From Dyella japonica DSM 16301 (GTDB taxonomy: Bacteria; Pseudomonadota; Gammaproteobacteria; Xanthomonadales; Rhodanobacteraceae): DNA of 64,000 nucleotides. The stretch lies in the NCBI RefSeq assembly GCF_001010355.1, contig NZ_JPLA01000019.1, forward strand, positions 9,032 through 73,031. Reading direction: 5' to 3'. Positions 1 to 9,039 of the stretch are shown here, piece after piece. How positions within the stretch are numbered: the first letter of the stretch is position 1; every line of letters starts with the position of its first letter. Below the pieces are notes generated by a model. That model worked only from the letters and a program-made list of their open reading frames with translations. It was not told where the DNA came from and did no database searches. The position numbers and the translations under genes were made by a program.

Positions 1-270
1 TGCGCAACGCGCCCGAATCGCTGAGGACTTAAAGCCGGGATCGCTTCGGTTTTCGGGGTGCGCCCCACTTCTCCCTCTCCCCTCCGGGGAGAGGGTCGGG
101 GTGAGGGGCGGGTGCTCGCGAAAGTGCTGATCGGGACGGGCTTTGTTCGATGCCCCAACCCAGCCTCCCGCTGAAGCTCCCCCCTTGCTGCACTGCGAAA
201 TCCCCCCGTCGCCCTTTACAATGGCGTGCTGCGCCGCTCCAGGCGCACCCCTACGGCAGTTGGAGTCCCC
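1..270. other. Non-coding leader upstream of purD
   Basis: No gene is supported here. Short open frames end at 24 and 33 and could be the tail of a gene lying left of the window, but too few codons are visible to name it. The stretch contains the G/C-rich hairpin at 73-95 and then the purD leader. Confidence 0.5.
73..95. repeat. Intergenic palindrome (10-bp stem, 3-nt loop)
   Basis: The arms ccctctcccc and ggggagaggg are perfectly complementary around the loop tcc, followed by a G-rich tract ending near 110. This type of dispersed intergenic palindrome is common in high-GC proteobacteria. It could form an RNA hairpin upstream of purD. No T-tract is seen, so it is not called a terminator. Confidence 0.6.
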
Positions 271-1554
271 ATGAAAGTCCTGGTCATCGGCAGCGGCGGG
301 CGTGAACACGCGCTGGCGTGGAAGCTCAAGCAGTCGCCGCGCGTGAGCGAAGTGATTGTCGCCCCGGGCAATGCGGGCACCGCGCGGGAAAAGGGTGTGC
401 GCAACGCCGACGTGGCGGTGACCGACCTGGAGGGCTTGTTCAAGCTGGCCAAGGACGAAAAGATCGAGCTGACCGTGGTCGGCCCCGAAGTGCCGCTGGT
501 CGCTGGCGTGGTCGACAAATTCCGCGCGGCCGGCCTGCGCTGCTTTGGACCGCGTGCCGTGGCTGCCCAGCTCGAAGGCTCCAAGGCGTTCGCCAAGGAC
601 TTCCTGCTCCGCCACAACATTCCCACCGCACGCTACGCGGTGTTCACCGAACTCAATCCCGCACTCGCCTATGTGCGCCAGCACGGCGCGCCCATCGTGA
701 TCAAGGCCGATGGCCTGGCGGCGGGCAAGGGCGTGGTGGTGGCGTTGACGCTGGCCGATGCCGAGCAGGCGCTGCATGACATGCTGGGTGCGCATCAGTT
801 TGGCGATGCATCTGCGCGCGTGGTGATCGAGGAATTCCTCGACGGCGAGGAAGCCAGCTACATCGTGATGAGCGATGGCCAGCATTCCTTGCCGATGGCC
901 AGCAGCCAGGACCACAAGCGCCGTGATGAAGGCGATCTGGGTCCCAATACCGGCGGCATGGGCGCGTATTCGCCCGCGCCGGTCGTCACGTCCGAGGTCG
1001 AGAAGCGCATCCTCAAGGAAGTGATCGAGCCCACCTTGCGTGGCATGGCGATGGAAGGCGCGCCCTTCATCGGCTTCCTCTACGCAGGCCTGATGATCGA
1101 CAAGAGCGGCGCGCCCAAGGTCATCGAATTCAACGTGCGCTTCGGCGATCCGGAAACTCAGCCGATCATGCTGCGCCTGAAGTCCGACCTGGTGGACCTG
1201 ATCGAAGCCGCGCTCGACGGCGAGCTGCATCACACGCACGTGCAGTGGGACCCGCGTCCTTCGCTCGGCGTGGTGATGGCGGCGGGCGGCTACCCGGGCA
1301 AGGTGCGCAGTGGCGACATCATCACCGGTCTGGACAGCGATTTCGGCTCTGACGTGAAAGTGTTCCATGCCGGCACGCAGCTCGACGCGCAGGGCAAAGT
1401 CGTGACCGCCGGCGGCCGCGTGCTGACGGTGTGTGCGCTGGGCAAGGACATTGCGGCGGCCCGCGAGCATGCCTACGCGGCGGTAGCGAAGATTCACTAC
1501 GAGGGCGGCTTCTGCCGTCGCGATATCGCGCATCGCGCGCTGCATCGCCTCTGA
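271..1554 (+). CDS. purD: Phosphoribosylamine--glycine ligase
   Basis: GARS catalyses ATP-dependent condensation of phosphoribosylamine with glycine, the second step of de novo purine synthesis in the cytosol. The 427-residue product has the family's usual length. It opens with MKVLVIGSGGREHALAWKL, the N-terminal nucleotide-fold signature, and carries an ATP-grasp core with IKADGLAAGKGV and later NVRFGDPETQ, which supplies metal-binding residues. The frame extends upstream to 226, but ATG 271 begins exactly at the conserved N-terminus. The gene stands alone here and is followed by a strong hairpin terminator. Confidence 0.97.
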   Translation: MKVLVIGSGGREHALAWKLKQSPRVSEVIVAPGNAGTAREKGVRNADVAVTDLEGLFKLAKDEKIELTVVGPEVPLVAGVVDKFRAAGLRCFGPRAVAAQLEGSKAFAKDFLLRHNIPTARYAVFTELNPALAYVRQHGAPIVIKADGLAAGKGVVVALTLADAEQALHDMLGAHQFGDASARVVIEEFLDGEEASYIVMSDGQHSLPMASSQDHKRRDEGDLGPNTGGMGAYSPAPVVTSEVEKRILKEVIEPTLRGMAMEGAPFIGFLYAGLMIDKSGAPKVIEFNVRFGDPETQPIMLRLKSDLVDLIEAALDGELHHTHVQWDPRPSLGVVMAAGGYPGKVRSGDIITGLDSDFGSDVKVFHAGTQLDAQGKVVTAGGRVLTVCALGKDIAAAREHAYAAVAKIHYEGGFCRRDIAHRALHRL

Positions 1555-1574
1555 GCTGCTCCAATCAGCCCGCG

Positions 1575-1600
1575 AAAAGCCCCGGACCTCCGGGGCTTTT
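1575..1600. terminator. Rho-independent bidirectional terminator
   Basis: An 11-bp perfect stem (aaaagccccgg / ccggggctttt) around the loop acct, with T-runs on both strands. It sits between convergent purD and the SRPBCC gene ending at 1627, so it can serve both. Confidence 0.9.
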
Positions 1601-1626
1601 GTTTTGCGTCTTCCGTGGCGGCGCAG

Positions 1627-2037
1627 TCAGCCCGCCTCTTCCGCGATCCTCTTCAGCGCACGCAGCACATCGCCAAAATCGCCCGTCACCTGCGGTCCGA
1701 TGGATGCGGCCTCGGGACCCGTGATCTGAGTGGCATAAGTCACTCTCACCCGACGTGGCGAGAGCGCTTCGATGCGATGGTCCACCACCACGCGCGTTTC
1801 ATCGATCAGCGTTTCGTCGGTGAACGCCTGCTGCTCGTCGACCGCGATCAAGGTGCTGACGAACGCATCCGTGCCCGGTGGCTGCATGGTGAAGGTCGTG
1901 CCGGTGGCAAACGGCCCATGCAACTGGATGCGTTCGATGCCGGCATTCCAGCGCTGCCAACCCGGCACATCGGCAAACACCGCCCAGACCTGCGCAGGTG
2001 TGGCGTCGATCTCGATGCTCTCTTCATGCGTCCACAT
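1627..2037 (-). CDS. SRPBCC (polyketide cyclase/dehydrase-like) family protein
   Basis: The 136-residue protein starts MWTHEESIEIDATPAQVWAVF, the first strand and helix of the START/SRPBCC helix-grip fold that forms a hydrophobic ligand cavity. The ligand is unknown. The frame is open further upstream, but this ATG has a good ribosome site (aaggag) at proper spacing. It lies 47 bp downstream of a second SRPBCC gene on the same strand, and the pair plus the reductase upstream may be one transcript. A cytosolic small-molecule binding or detoxifying role is a family-level guess. Confidence 0.8.
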   Translation of the reverse strand: MWTHEESIEIDATPAQVWAVFADVPGWQRWNAGIERIQLHGPFATGTTFTMQPPGTDAFVSTLIAVDEQQAFTDETLIDETRVVVDHRIEALSPRRVRVTYATQITGPEAASIGPQVTGDFGDVLRALKRIAEEAG

Positions 2038-2084
2038 GACAGCTCCTTGCGAGTCGTGGAACGCGGACGTTCCAGCGGAATGGC

Positions 2085-2531
2085 TCAGCCGGGAATCTCC
2101 GGCTCGACCAGGTTGGCCAGATGCAGCAGTGATTCCTGCCAGCCGAGATAACACGCCTCGGTGGGGATCATCGCCGGAATGCCCTCCTGCACCACATGCA
2201 ATTCCGTGCCGCAGGAGACCTGCTTCAGGGTGACCGTGGTCTGCATCTCGCCGGGCAGGTTCGCATCGTCGAAGTGCGCGGTGTAGCGAATGCGTTCGCC
2301 GGGCACCAGCTCACGATAGGTGCCGCCAAAGGAATGGCTGTGGCCGGTGGAGAAATTCGTGAAGGACATCTGGTAGCTGCCACCGACCTTGCCATCAAGA
2401 TGCTGCACCTTGCCGGTGTAGCCATTGGGCGGCAGCCAGCGCGCCATGGCGTCGGCATCGAGAAAGGCGCGGTAGATCTTCTCCGGCGTGGTGCGAAGCA
2501 CGCGGTGGAGGGTAACGGTACCGGTGGTCAT
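2085..2531 (-). CDS. SRPBCC / AHSA1-like domain protein
   Basis: A 148-residue protein beginning MTTGTVTLHRVLRTTPEKIY, with FLDADAMARWLPPNGYTGKV typical of the AHSA1 (activator of Hsp90 ATPase homologue 1-like) subgroup of SRPBCC proteins, followed by the usual GGxY, FGG-TYRELVPGERIRYT and C-terminal helix segments. Bacterial members often lie beside small regulators or reductases and their ligands are largely unknown. The start is set by aggag about 8 nt upstream. A longer upstream reading with a low-complexity N-terminus is rejected. Confidence 0.85.
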   Translation of the reverse strand: MTTGTVTLHRVLRTTPEKIYRAFLDADAMARWLPPNGYTGKVQHLDGKVGGSYQMSFTNFSTGHSHSFGGTYRELVPGERIRYTAHFDDANLPGEMQTTVTLKQVSCGTELHVVQEGIPAMIPTEACYLGWQESLLHLANLVEPEIPG

Positions 2532-2616
2532 GCCTGGAACTCCTGTGCGGTGACGACTGTGCCGTGGTGGCGTCGTCATCGATACGACGAACATGCCTTG
2601 CTTATTTCGACGTTCG

Positions 2617-3270
2617 CTATCCGTCCTGTCGACGCAGGAAGACGTGAGTGGCGCGTTCGCCTGCGACGTGCTCCACCGCCTGGTAGCCAAGTTGAGGCAG
2701 ATCCAGGCCATGGAACAAGGCTTCGCCGCCGCCCATCAGCCACGGCCGCACCGCCAGATGCACTTCATCGATCAGGCGCGCCTGCAGGTACTGGCGCACG
2801 GTGGACACGCCGCCGCCGATCCTTACGTCCTTCCCGTTCGCGGCGGCACGCGCCTGTTCGAGCGCGGCGTGGATGCCTTCGGTGACAAAGTGAAACGTGG
2901 TGCCGCCCGCCATGGTGAGCGGCGCGCGAGCATGCTGGGTCAGGACGAACACCGGCACGTGATACGGCGGCTCATCGCCCCACCAGCCCTTCCAGCTGTC
3001 GTCGGGCCACGGGCCACGAACCGGGCCGAACATGTTGCGGCCGAGGATCCACGCGCCGATGTCCACGAAACCCTTTTCGGCCATATCGTTGTCGACGCCG
3101 GTTTCGCCGTCGCTGCCGCCGCCGTGCATGCGCTGGAACATGCGGGTGGGGAAAAACCACTCCATCAGGCCGAAGCCATTCACACCGAGGGGATGTTCGA
3201 CATCCTGGTCGGGTCCCGCAGCGTAACCATCCATGGATACGGCAAAGCTTTGCACGCGAACGTTCGACAT
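2617..3270 (-). CDS. Dihydrofolate reductase / RibD C-terminal domain family protein
   Basis: A 217-residue protein of the RibD-C (YyaP/YwjB-like) family: VRVQSFAVSMDGYAAGP at the N-terminus, WILGRNMFGPVRGPW in the middle and the nucleotide-binding stretch DVRIGGGVSTVRQYLQARLI towards the C-terminus. The fold binds NADPH, but these proteins are not the folate-pathway enzyme and their substrates are mostly unknown. It is on the same strand as the two SRPBCC genes and just upstream of them, so co-transcription is plausible. Confidence 0.85.
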   Translation of the reverse strand: MSNVRVQSFAVSMDGYAAGPDQDVEHPLGVNGFGLMEWFFPTRMFQRMHGGGSDGETGVDNDMAEKGFVDIGAWILGRNMFGPVRGPWPDDSWKGWWGDEPPYHVPVFVLTQHARAPLTMAGGTTFHFVTEGIHAALEQARAAANGKDVRIGGGVSTVRQYLQARLIDEVHLAVRPWLMGGGEALFHGLDLPQLGYQAVEHVAGERATHVFLRRQDG

Positions 3271-3452
3271 GACGGCTGCCCGTGTTGTTGGAGTTGCCTA
3301 CCCGACGTATCACCTGCGCCCAGATCGACACGAGAGGATGCTGGCGCCCCGGACGAAACGCAGCATGCCAGAAAGATCGAAGGCCGCGCCCGTGCGTTAT
3401 GGCCCCGCTGCTATGCTCCGCGCGTGAAGGACACCACGCCACCGAGCTGCGC

Positions 3453-5327
3453 ATGAGCCAATTCAACCTGCTGGGAAGCCGACGTTTCGCGCCATTCTTC
3501 TGGACGCAGGCGCTGGGAGCGTTCAACGACAACGCGTTCCGCAACGCGATGGTCATGCTGGTGGCGTTCCAGATGGGGCTGGATGACAAGACGGTGTCGC
3601 TCTACACCAACCTGGCGCCGGCCTTGTTCATTCTTCCGTATTTCCTGTTCTCGGCCACCGCCGGACAGCTGGCGGAGAAATACGAGAAGTCACGCATCAT
3701 CCGCTACGTGAAGCTGTTCGAGATCGCCGCCATGGCGATTGCGGCGATTGGCTTCTACACGCATCACACGACGTTGCTGCTGGTGGTGCTGTTCCTGATG
3801 GGCCTGCACTCGACCACGTTCGGGCCGATCAAGTACGCGATCCTGCCGCAGGCCTTGAAGCCGGAAGAACTGGTGGGCGGCAACGGCCTGGTGGAAATGG
3901 GTACGCAGCTGGCGATGCTGATCGGCATGATTGCGGGCAATTCGCTGATGTTGATCGCGGGCTTCGGGCCCATCGCTGCCTCCGCCACCACCATCCTTGT
4001 CGCGGTGCTCGGTTATCTCGCCAGCCGTCGCATTCCGCCGGCACCGGCGACGGCGCCGGACCTCGTGTTCAACTGGAATCCGGCCAGCGAAACCGCGCGC
4101 GTGCTTGGCATCACCAAGCAGGATCGCCGCGTGTTCAACGCGGTGCTCGGCATTTCCTGGTTCTGGTTCTTCGGCACCGTCTTGATCGCGCAGCTGCCCA
4201 ACTACACGCGCCTCAACCTGGGCGGCGACGGTTCGGTCAATACGCTGGTGCTCACGCTGTTCTCGCTGGGCACGGGTGTCGGCGCCCTGCTGTGCGAACG
4301 CATGTCGGGGCGTCGCGTCGAAGTGGGCCTGGTGCCGCTGGGCGCCTTTGGCCTCACGGCGTTTGGCGTGGATCTTTACCTGGCACATCCACACCTGGCG
4401 ACGGCGCATGGCCTGGACTGGCTAGGCTTCCTGCACAGCTCAGGCAGCTGGCGCGTGGCGATGGATCTCACCTTGATCGGCGTGTTCAGCGGCTTCTACG
4501 TGGTGCCGCTGTTCGCCTTCGTGCAGGCGCGCACGCCGCGCGACCGGCTCTCACGCGTGATCGCTGGCAACAACATCATCAACGCGCTGTTTATCTGCCT
4601 GGCCTCGGGTTTCGGCTTGGCGCTGGGTGCGCTGGGTTTCACGGCGGTGCAGATTTTCCTCGCTGCCGCGCTGCTCAACGTGGCGGTGGCGACGTACATC
4701 TTCACCATCGTTCCCGAATTCCTGATGCGCTTCATCACCTGGGTGCTGGTGAACACGCTGTACCGCGTGCGCGTCGATGGGCTGGAAAACATTCCGCAGG
4801 AAGGCCCCGCCCTGCTCGTGTGCAACCACGTGAGTTTCATGGATCCGCTGCTGTTGATGGCGAATCTGCGTCGGCCGGCGCGTTTCGTCATGTACTACAA
4901 GATCTTCAATATCCCGGTGCTGAAGTTCGTGTTCCGCACGGCCAAGGCGATTCCGATTGCCGGGTACAAGGAAGATCCGGTCGTGCTGCAGCGGGCCTAC
5001 GATGAAGTGGATGCCGCGCTCGCCGATGGCGAGCTGGTGTGCATTTTTCCGGAAGGCGGTCTGAGCAAGGATGGCGACATCGCCCCGTTCCGCCCGGGTG
5101 TAGCGCGCATTCTGGAACGACGCCCGGTGCCGGTGGTGCCACTGGCCTTGCGCGGCCTGTGGGGCAGCGTGTGGAGTCGGCGCGATTCGATGTTGCACCG
5201 TGCGCGCCTGCCGCGACGCTTCCGCGCACGCGTGGAACTGGTCGCCGGCGCGCCCTACTCACCGCAGGACGCGCAGTTGGAAACGCTGGAAGCCCGGGTG
5301 CGCGAGCTGCGCGGCGATTTCGCCTGA
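3453..5327 (+). CDS. MFS transporter fused to 1-acylglycerol-phosphate acyltransferase-like domain
   Basis: A 624-residue inner-membrane fusion protein. Residues ~1-410 are an LplT-type major facilitator transporter (FFWTQALGAFNDNAFRNAMV at the N-terminus, about 12 hydrophobic segments). Residues ~420-624 are a PlsC acyltransferase with the catalytic NHVSFMDPLLL (HxxxxD) and FPEGGLSKDG motifs. The family is thought to flip lysophospholipids inward and re-acylate them, as in the LplT-Aas pathway, but here without the acyl-ACP synthetase domain of Aas. ATG 3453 is chosen because homology begins there; the upstream extension is low-complexity. The ribosome site is weak. Confidence 0.9.
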   Translation: MSQFNLLGSRRFAPFFWTQALGAFNDNAFRNAMVMLVAFQMGLDDKTVSLYTNLAPALFILPYFLFSATAGQLAEKYEKSRIIRYVKLFEIAAMAIAAIGFYTHHTTLLLVVLFLMGLHSTTFGPIKYAILPQALKPEELVGGNGLVEMGTQLAMLIGMIAGNSLMLIAGFGPIAASATTILVAVLGYLASRRIPPAPATAPDLVFNWNPASETARVLGITKQDRRVFNAVLGISWFWFFGTVLIAQLPNYTRLNLGGDGSVNTLVLTLFSLGTGVGALLCERMSGRRVEVGLVPLGAFGLTAFGVDLYLAHPHLATAHGLDWLGFLHSSGSWRVAMDLTLIGVFSGFYVVPLFAFVQARTPRDRLSRVIAGNNIINALFICLASGFGLALGALGFTAVQIFLAAALLNVAVATYIFTIVPEFLMRFITWVLVNTLYRVRVDGLENIPQEGPALLVCNHVSFMDPLLLMANLRRPARFVMYYKIFNIPVLKFVFRTAKAIPIAGYKEDPVVLQRAYDEVDAALADGELVCIFPEGGLSKDGDIAPFRPGVARILERRPVPVVPLALRGLWGSVWSRRDSMLHRARLPRRFRARVELVAGAPYSPQDAQLETLEARVRELRGDFA

Positions 5328-5335
5328 CGGTTTGC

Positions 5336-5368
5336 CAGGCGATCGCGCGAGTCCCCTGCGATCGCCTG
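5336..5368. terminator. Inverted repeat between convergent genes
   Basis: Perfect 11-bp arms caggcgatcgc and gcgatcgcctg separated by 11 nt, located between the convergent acyltransferase and ampE genes. No U-tract follows, so termination is inferred from position and stem only. Confidence 0.5.
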
Positions 5369-5373
5369 CTTGA

Positions 5374-6243
5374 TCAACCCATCCAGCCGGCCAGCACGAT
5401 CAAGGCCACTACGCTGAGCCATGCCAGCAGTGCGCGCAGCAAGGCGCCGCGCAGGCGGATCAGTTCGGCCAGCGTATCGATGCGTTCCTCGGCATAGCCG
5501 TCGCCCGCTTCAATATCCACCTGCACATCCGCGCGCGCGGCGGCGCCAAGAAAGCCCGGGCCTTCGACATACCAGCTGTTGGGCGGCTGTTGCTGGTGCC
5601 AGCGCTTCCACGCGCCAATCACCGCATCCCAATGGCCCACCAGGGCGAGCGTAAACACCATCAACTGCGCAGGCAGCCAGTCAGCCATGTTGGCAAAGGA
5701 GCGGGCGGCGTTGCGCGCTGCCGTATCCAGCCGCAGGGTCTGGTCGCGGCCCAGGGTTTGCGCAAGCCGATAGAGCAGCGCACCGGCAGGACCCAGCAGG
5801 AAGAACCACAGCAGCACGCCAAAGCGTCGGCGCAGCGCGGCATAGGCGGTTGCTTCGCCCAGTGCCAGCGCGCTCCAGGCCACCGGCTCGCCGTCGTCCG
5901 ACAGCGCCTGGGCGGCGGCTTCACGCGACGGCTGGTCGGGTGCCTTGATGATGGCTTCCAGATCCGCTTCGTACGCATGCGGGCCGAAGCAATACAGCAG
6001 CACCACCAGGGAAAAGATCAGGCGAAAAAGATCGCTGCCCGGCAACAGGTCGATCAGCCAGATGGCGATCAGGCACAGCACCACCGGCACGCCCAGGGTC
6101 ACCGCAACGCGCGCCGGACCGCTGGTATCACCCAGCTGCGCCACCCAGCGCCGGAAGCCGCCGTCGCCGCGCCAATGCACGAGCTGCGGCATGACATGGA
6201 CCAGGCCAAGTGCGATGAGTGCAGCGAGCAGACAGACAGCCAT
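5374..6243 (-). CDS. ampE: AmpE-like inner-membrane regulatory protein
   Basis: A 289-residue membrane protein with N-terminal segments (MAVCLLAALIALGLVHVMPQ, then a second helix), a cytosolic loop with AYEADLEAII and LALGEATAYAALRRRFG, and further hydrophobic segments up to the C-terminus. This is the CobD/CbiB-like AmpE fold, associated with ampD and beta-lactamase induction in enterobacteria. ampD is not in the window, so the regulatory role is by family only. ATG 6243 starts directly before the first membrane helix; the longer open frame upstream reads through a REP-like palindrome. Confidence 0.8.
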   Translation of the reverse strand: MAVCLLAALIALGLVHVMPQLVHWRGDGGFRRWVAQLGDTSGPARVAVTLGVPVVLCLIAIWLIDLLPGSDLFRLIFSLVVLLYCFGPHAYEADLEAIIKAPDQPSREAAAQALSDDGEPVAWSALALGEATAYAALRRRFGVLLWFFLLGPAGALLYRLAQTLGRDQTLRLDTAARNAARSFANMADWLPAQLMVFTLALVGHWDAVIGAWKRWHQQQPPNSWYVEGPGFLGAAARADVQVDIEAGDGYAEERIDTLAELIRLRGALLRALLAWLSVVALIVLAGWMG

Positions 6244-6325
6244 GAACACGTTTCTCCCTATCGACGAGCGCATTGTAGGGCAAGGCGGTGACGGGTCAGT
6301 GGGCGCGTAGCCGGGCGTACCGCTC

Positions 6326-6351
6326 GTCATTCCGGCGCAGGCCGGAATGAC
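6326..6351. repeat. REP-like palindrome
   Basis: Arms gtcattccggc and gccggaatgac (11 bp, perfect) around the loop gcag, in the gap between ampE and nudC. This gtcattccgg palindrome type is dispersed through many proteobacterial genomes. Only one copy is seen in the window. Confidence 0.7.
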
Positions 6352-6364
6352 TGTCCGGAGAACT

Positions 6365-7336
6365 TCAGCTCTTGCGCTGCGCGACGAGCTCGTCAAGCTC
6401 CAGGCCGGCCTGTTGGCGCAGCCAGTGCTCGAGCAACCGATAGGACACCGACAACGGCAACGAAGGCAGGAAGCTGCCGTCGGCAATGCCCTCGACGATG
6501 TCCTGCGGCGTGAACCAGCGAGCCTCTTCCAGCTCCTGATCGCGCAGGCGGATGGTGCGCGACAGCGCCTTCGCCGTGAAGCCCACCATCAGCGATTGCG
6601 GCAACGGCCACGGCTGTGACGAGTGGTAATGCACCTCGCCCACGAGCACGCCTGATTCTTCCGCCACTTCGCGGCGCACTGCATCTTCCAGCGATTCGCC
6701 GGGCTCGACGAATCCGGCGAGCGTGGAATAGCGGCCCTTCGGCCAGCCGGCCTGGCGGCCGAGCAGGCAGGCGCCCTGGTGTTCCACGATGACGATGACG
6801 GCCGCATCGGTGCGCGGAAAATGCATGCGCCCGCATTCGGCGTTGGTGCACTGTGCACGATGGCCCGAGGCCACCAGCACCAGCGGTGAACCGCAGTACG
6901 GGCAGTGCCGGGTTTCGCGCTGCCAGTGCACCAGGCCCTTGGCGTAGGCGAACAGGCCGGCCTCATCGGCAGGCAGCAGCAAGCCGATATCGCGCAGGCC
7001 GCCGCGGCGCGCACCGAGCGCTTGCTCCAGGTCGGCCGCGCGCTGAGCGTCGTCGATCGCCAGCAGGAAACGTGGCTGCTCATCTGCCAAGCCCATGAAG
7101 CTGGCCTTGAGGTCGCCCAGCAGGCGCTCGCGCTCGGCGCTGTCGAGCCAGCGCAGCGTGTCGCTATCGGGCGACAAATAGGTCTGTCCCAGCGGATCGA
7201 TCAGCAGGTAGCGCGCGTGTTCGGACGCGCCCTGCTCGTTCACCCACATGCCTTCGTCGCGCCGTTCGGCGACGCGATCAAGGATCAGGCTGAGTCCCGC
7301 GAAGGTATTGGGCCGCGGCAAGGTGATGCGATCCAT
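6365..7336 (-). CDS. nudC: NAD(+) diphosphatase / RNA decapping Nudix enzyme
   Basis: A 323-residue protein with the NudC layout: an N-terminal domain, a four-cysteine zinc ribbon (HCPYCGSPLV followed by CTNAECGR) and a Nudix domain whose box reads GFVEPGESLEDAVRREVAEESG, extended by the SQPWPLPQSLM stretch that marks the NADH-pyrophosphatase subfamily. It hydrolyses NAD(H) and removes NAD caps from RNA. The start is at the conserved MDRITL; a proline-rich upstream extension is not expected. It lies 13 bp downstream of erpA on the same strand. Confidence 0.93.
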   Translation of the reverse strand: MDRITLPRPNTFAGLSLILDRVAERRDEGMWVNEQGASEHARYLLIDPLGQTYLSPDSDTLRWLDSAERERLLGDLKASFMGLADEQPRFLLAIDDAQRAADLEQALGARRGGLRDIGLLLPADEAGLFAYAKGLVHWQRETRHCPYCGSPLVLVASGHRAQCTNAECGRMHFPRTDAAVIVIVEHQGACLLGRQAGWPKGRYSTLAGFVEPGESLEDAVRREVAEESGVLVGEVHYHSSQPWPLPQSLMVGFTAKALSRTIRLRDQELEEARWFTPQDIVEGIADGSFLPSLPLSVSYRLLEHWLRQQAGLELDELVAQRKS

Positions 7337-7349
7337 GCCGTGACGACTC

Positions 7350-7727
7350 TCAGGTGGAGAAGGAGGAACCGCAGCCGCAGGTGGTCTTGGCATTGGGATT
7401 GCGGATGACGAACTGCGAGCCGCTCAGGCTTTCCGAGTAGTCGATCTCGGCGCCGGTGAGGTATTGCAGCGACAGCGGGTCGACCAGCAGGGTGACGCCT
7501 TCGCGGTCGATCGCAAAGTCGTCTTCGGCCTGGGCCTCGTCAAAGGTGAAGCCGTACTGGAAGCCCGAGCAGCCGCCGCCGGTGATGTACACGCGCAGCT
7601 TCAGCTCCGGGTTGCCCTCTTCCTGGATGAGTTCGTGCACCTTGCGGGCTGCCGCCTCGGTAAAGACCAGGGCAGAGCCGGCGCTGCGGTAATCGGGAAC
7701 GATGGGGAGAGGGACGACGGTATCCAT
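7350..7727 (-). CDS. erpA: Iron-sulfur cluster insertion protein ErpA
   Basis: A 125-residue A-type carrier protein. It has the three invariant cysteines in [11 protein letters not shown] and CGCGSSF that bind and pass on Fe-S clusters to apoproteins, including isoprenoid and respiratory enzymes. ATG 7727 gives the short N-terminus seen in xanthomonads; an upstream ATG at 7751 is possible but adds only eight residues. It shares its strand with nudC downstream and the bactofilin gene upstream. Confidence 0.93.
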   Translation of the reverse strand: MDTVVPLPIVPDYRSAGSALVFTEAAARKVHELIQEEGNPELKLRVYITGGGCSGFQYGFTFDEAQAEDDFAIDREGVTLLVDPLSLQYLTGAEIDYSESLSGSQFVIRNPNAKTTCGCGSSFST

Positions 7728-7773
7728 GATGCTCAAGTGGGGATGCGGCAAAGCGTACGCAAGGATACCGCGA

Positions 7774-8196
7774 TCAGGCCGGTACGGCTTCCGCGTCCCG
7801 CATCGACGGTGCCGGCAGCTCGCGGGTCAGCTCGGCGGCGTGGTGGCTCATGCGGCCGTTGACCTGGGCGCCAGCGGCCATTTCCAGAGTTTTGTAGTGA
7901 ACGTCGCCGATCACGCGTGCTTCGGGGGCCAGTTCCAGGCGGTCGCTGGCATGAATATCGCCGCGCACCTGCCCGTTGATGATCGCGTGGGGAACATGGA
8001 TCTCGCCCTGCACGTGGCCGTTCTCGCTCAGGGTGAACACGGCGCCTGCCTCATCGGCCAGCACCGAGCCGACGATCTGGCCGTCGAGGTGCAGCGCGCC
8101 GCTGAAGCGCACATCGCCGTGGATCACCGTGCCGCGGGCGATCAGGCTGGTGTCGTGGCTGTTGGGTGCGCGCTCGCTGCGCTTACGGTTGAGCAT
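7774..8196 (-). CDS. Bactofilin (polymer-forming cytoskeletal protein)
   Basis: A 140-residue protein with the bactofilin core: [20 protein letters not shown] then [29 protein letters not shown] and [20 protein letters not shown]. These short repeats build a right-handed beta-helix that self-assembles into nucleotide-independent filaments at the membrane. The gene's first 14 bases overlap the end of the coiled-coil membrane protein gene, indicating translational coupling. A role in cell shape or anchoring of wall enzymes is inferred from the family. Confidence 0.9.
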   Translation of the reverse strand: MLNRKRSERAPNSHDTSLIARGTVIHGDVRFSGALHLDGQIVGSVLADEAGAVFTLSENGHVQGEIHVPHAIINGQVRGDIHASDRLELAPEARVIGDVHYKTLEMAAGAQVNGRMSHHAAELTRELPAPSMRDAEAVPA

Positions 8197-8935
8197 CTTG
8201 TTCCCCTTGGGTCGGTGTGAGATGGCCGGACAGCGCCTCACCCCAGGCGACCGTGCGCGTGACCGGGTCGTCCCCGGCCGGCTGGGCCTTGATGATCAGA
8301 CGGGTAGGCCGAAAATCGGCGGGCAGCACGATGGTGCCCTGGAGCTGCTGGAAATATTTGAAGCGGAACGGCATGCCGTCGCGCTGCGCGTTGTCGCCCA
8401 GCGCCGCCCAGTCGAGCTGGACCACTTTCTCGCCGCGCAGGCCTTCGATGCTCACGCTGGCATTGCCGGTCACGTCGTCGCCGCGCTTGGCGTTCTGGGT
8501 GAGGCTGAGCGTGAGGTTCCACGCATGCGAGTTGTCCACCGGCTGCAGGCGCACTTCCTGCACCTTGAGGCCTTCGCGCTGGGCGTCGCCGCCGGTCAGG
8601 CGCGAGTAGAAACCCAGGTCCGCGCGCAGGCCGCTGATTTCCTCTTCGCGCTCGCCCAGCGTCTTGCGCAGCGAGCGGTTGGCGATGTCCGCCACCTGGC
8701 CCGCGCGTTGCAGGTTGGCCACCTGCTGCTGGAGGTCGTCGTTCTGCTGGGTCAGCGTCTTGAGCTGGCGTTCTTCATGCGCAGCGGGCGTGGTGCGCCG
8801 GGTGAGCCCCCCGACCACCAGGGCGACGATGACCAGGCTGGCCAGCCACGCGGCGCCCAGCCACAAGGCGCGACGCCGCCCGACGGACGCGTCGTGCGGA
8901 CGTACCACGAAGCGCGGCGGTGGACGTGAAGCCAT
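8183..8935 (-). CDS. Single-pass membrane protein with periplasmic coiled coil (DUF6776-like)
   Basis: A 250-residue protein: a basic, proline-rich cytosolic N-terminus, one transmembrane helix (LGAAWLASLVIVALVVGG, ~27-44), a coiled coil (~52-105, with QQNDDLQQQVANLQRA and LGEREEEISGLRADLG) and a globular beta-rich C-terminus. It overlaps the start of the bactofilin gene by 14 bp, so the two products are probably made together. A membrane anchor or organiser for the bactofilin polymer is a reasonable inference; no enzymatic motif is seen. Confidence 0.8.
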   Translation of the reverse strand: MASRPPPRFVVRPHDASVGRRRALWLGAAWLASLVIVALVVGGLTRRTTPAAHEERQLKTLTQQNDDLQQQVANLQRAGQVADIANRSLRKTLGEREEEISGLRADLGFYSRLTGGDAQREGLKVQEVRLQPVDNSHAWNLTLSLTQNAKRGDDVTGNASVSIEGLRGEKVVQLDWAALGDNAQRDGMPFRFKYFQQLQGTIVLPADFRPTRLIIKAQPAGDDPVTRTVAWGEALSGHLTPTQGEQDAQP

Positions 8936-9039
8936 GCCCGGCCTTCCCAGGAAAAACCAAGGTATAGCCCTGACGTGTAGAAAGCGTCAAGGAACGACGG
9001 CACGCTTTGGGCCGTCGTCCTGGGGTGCCAGATGGCCGA

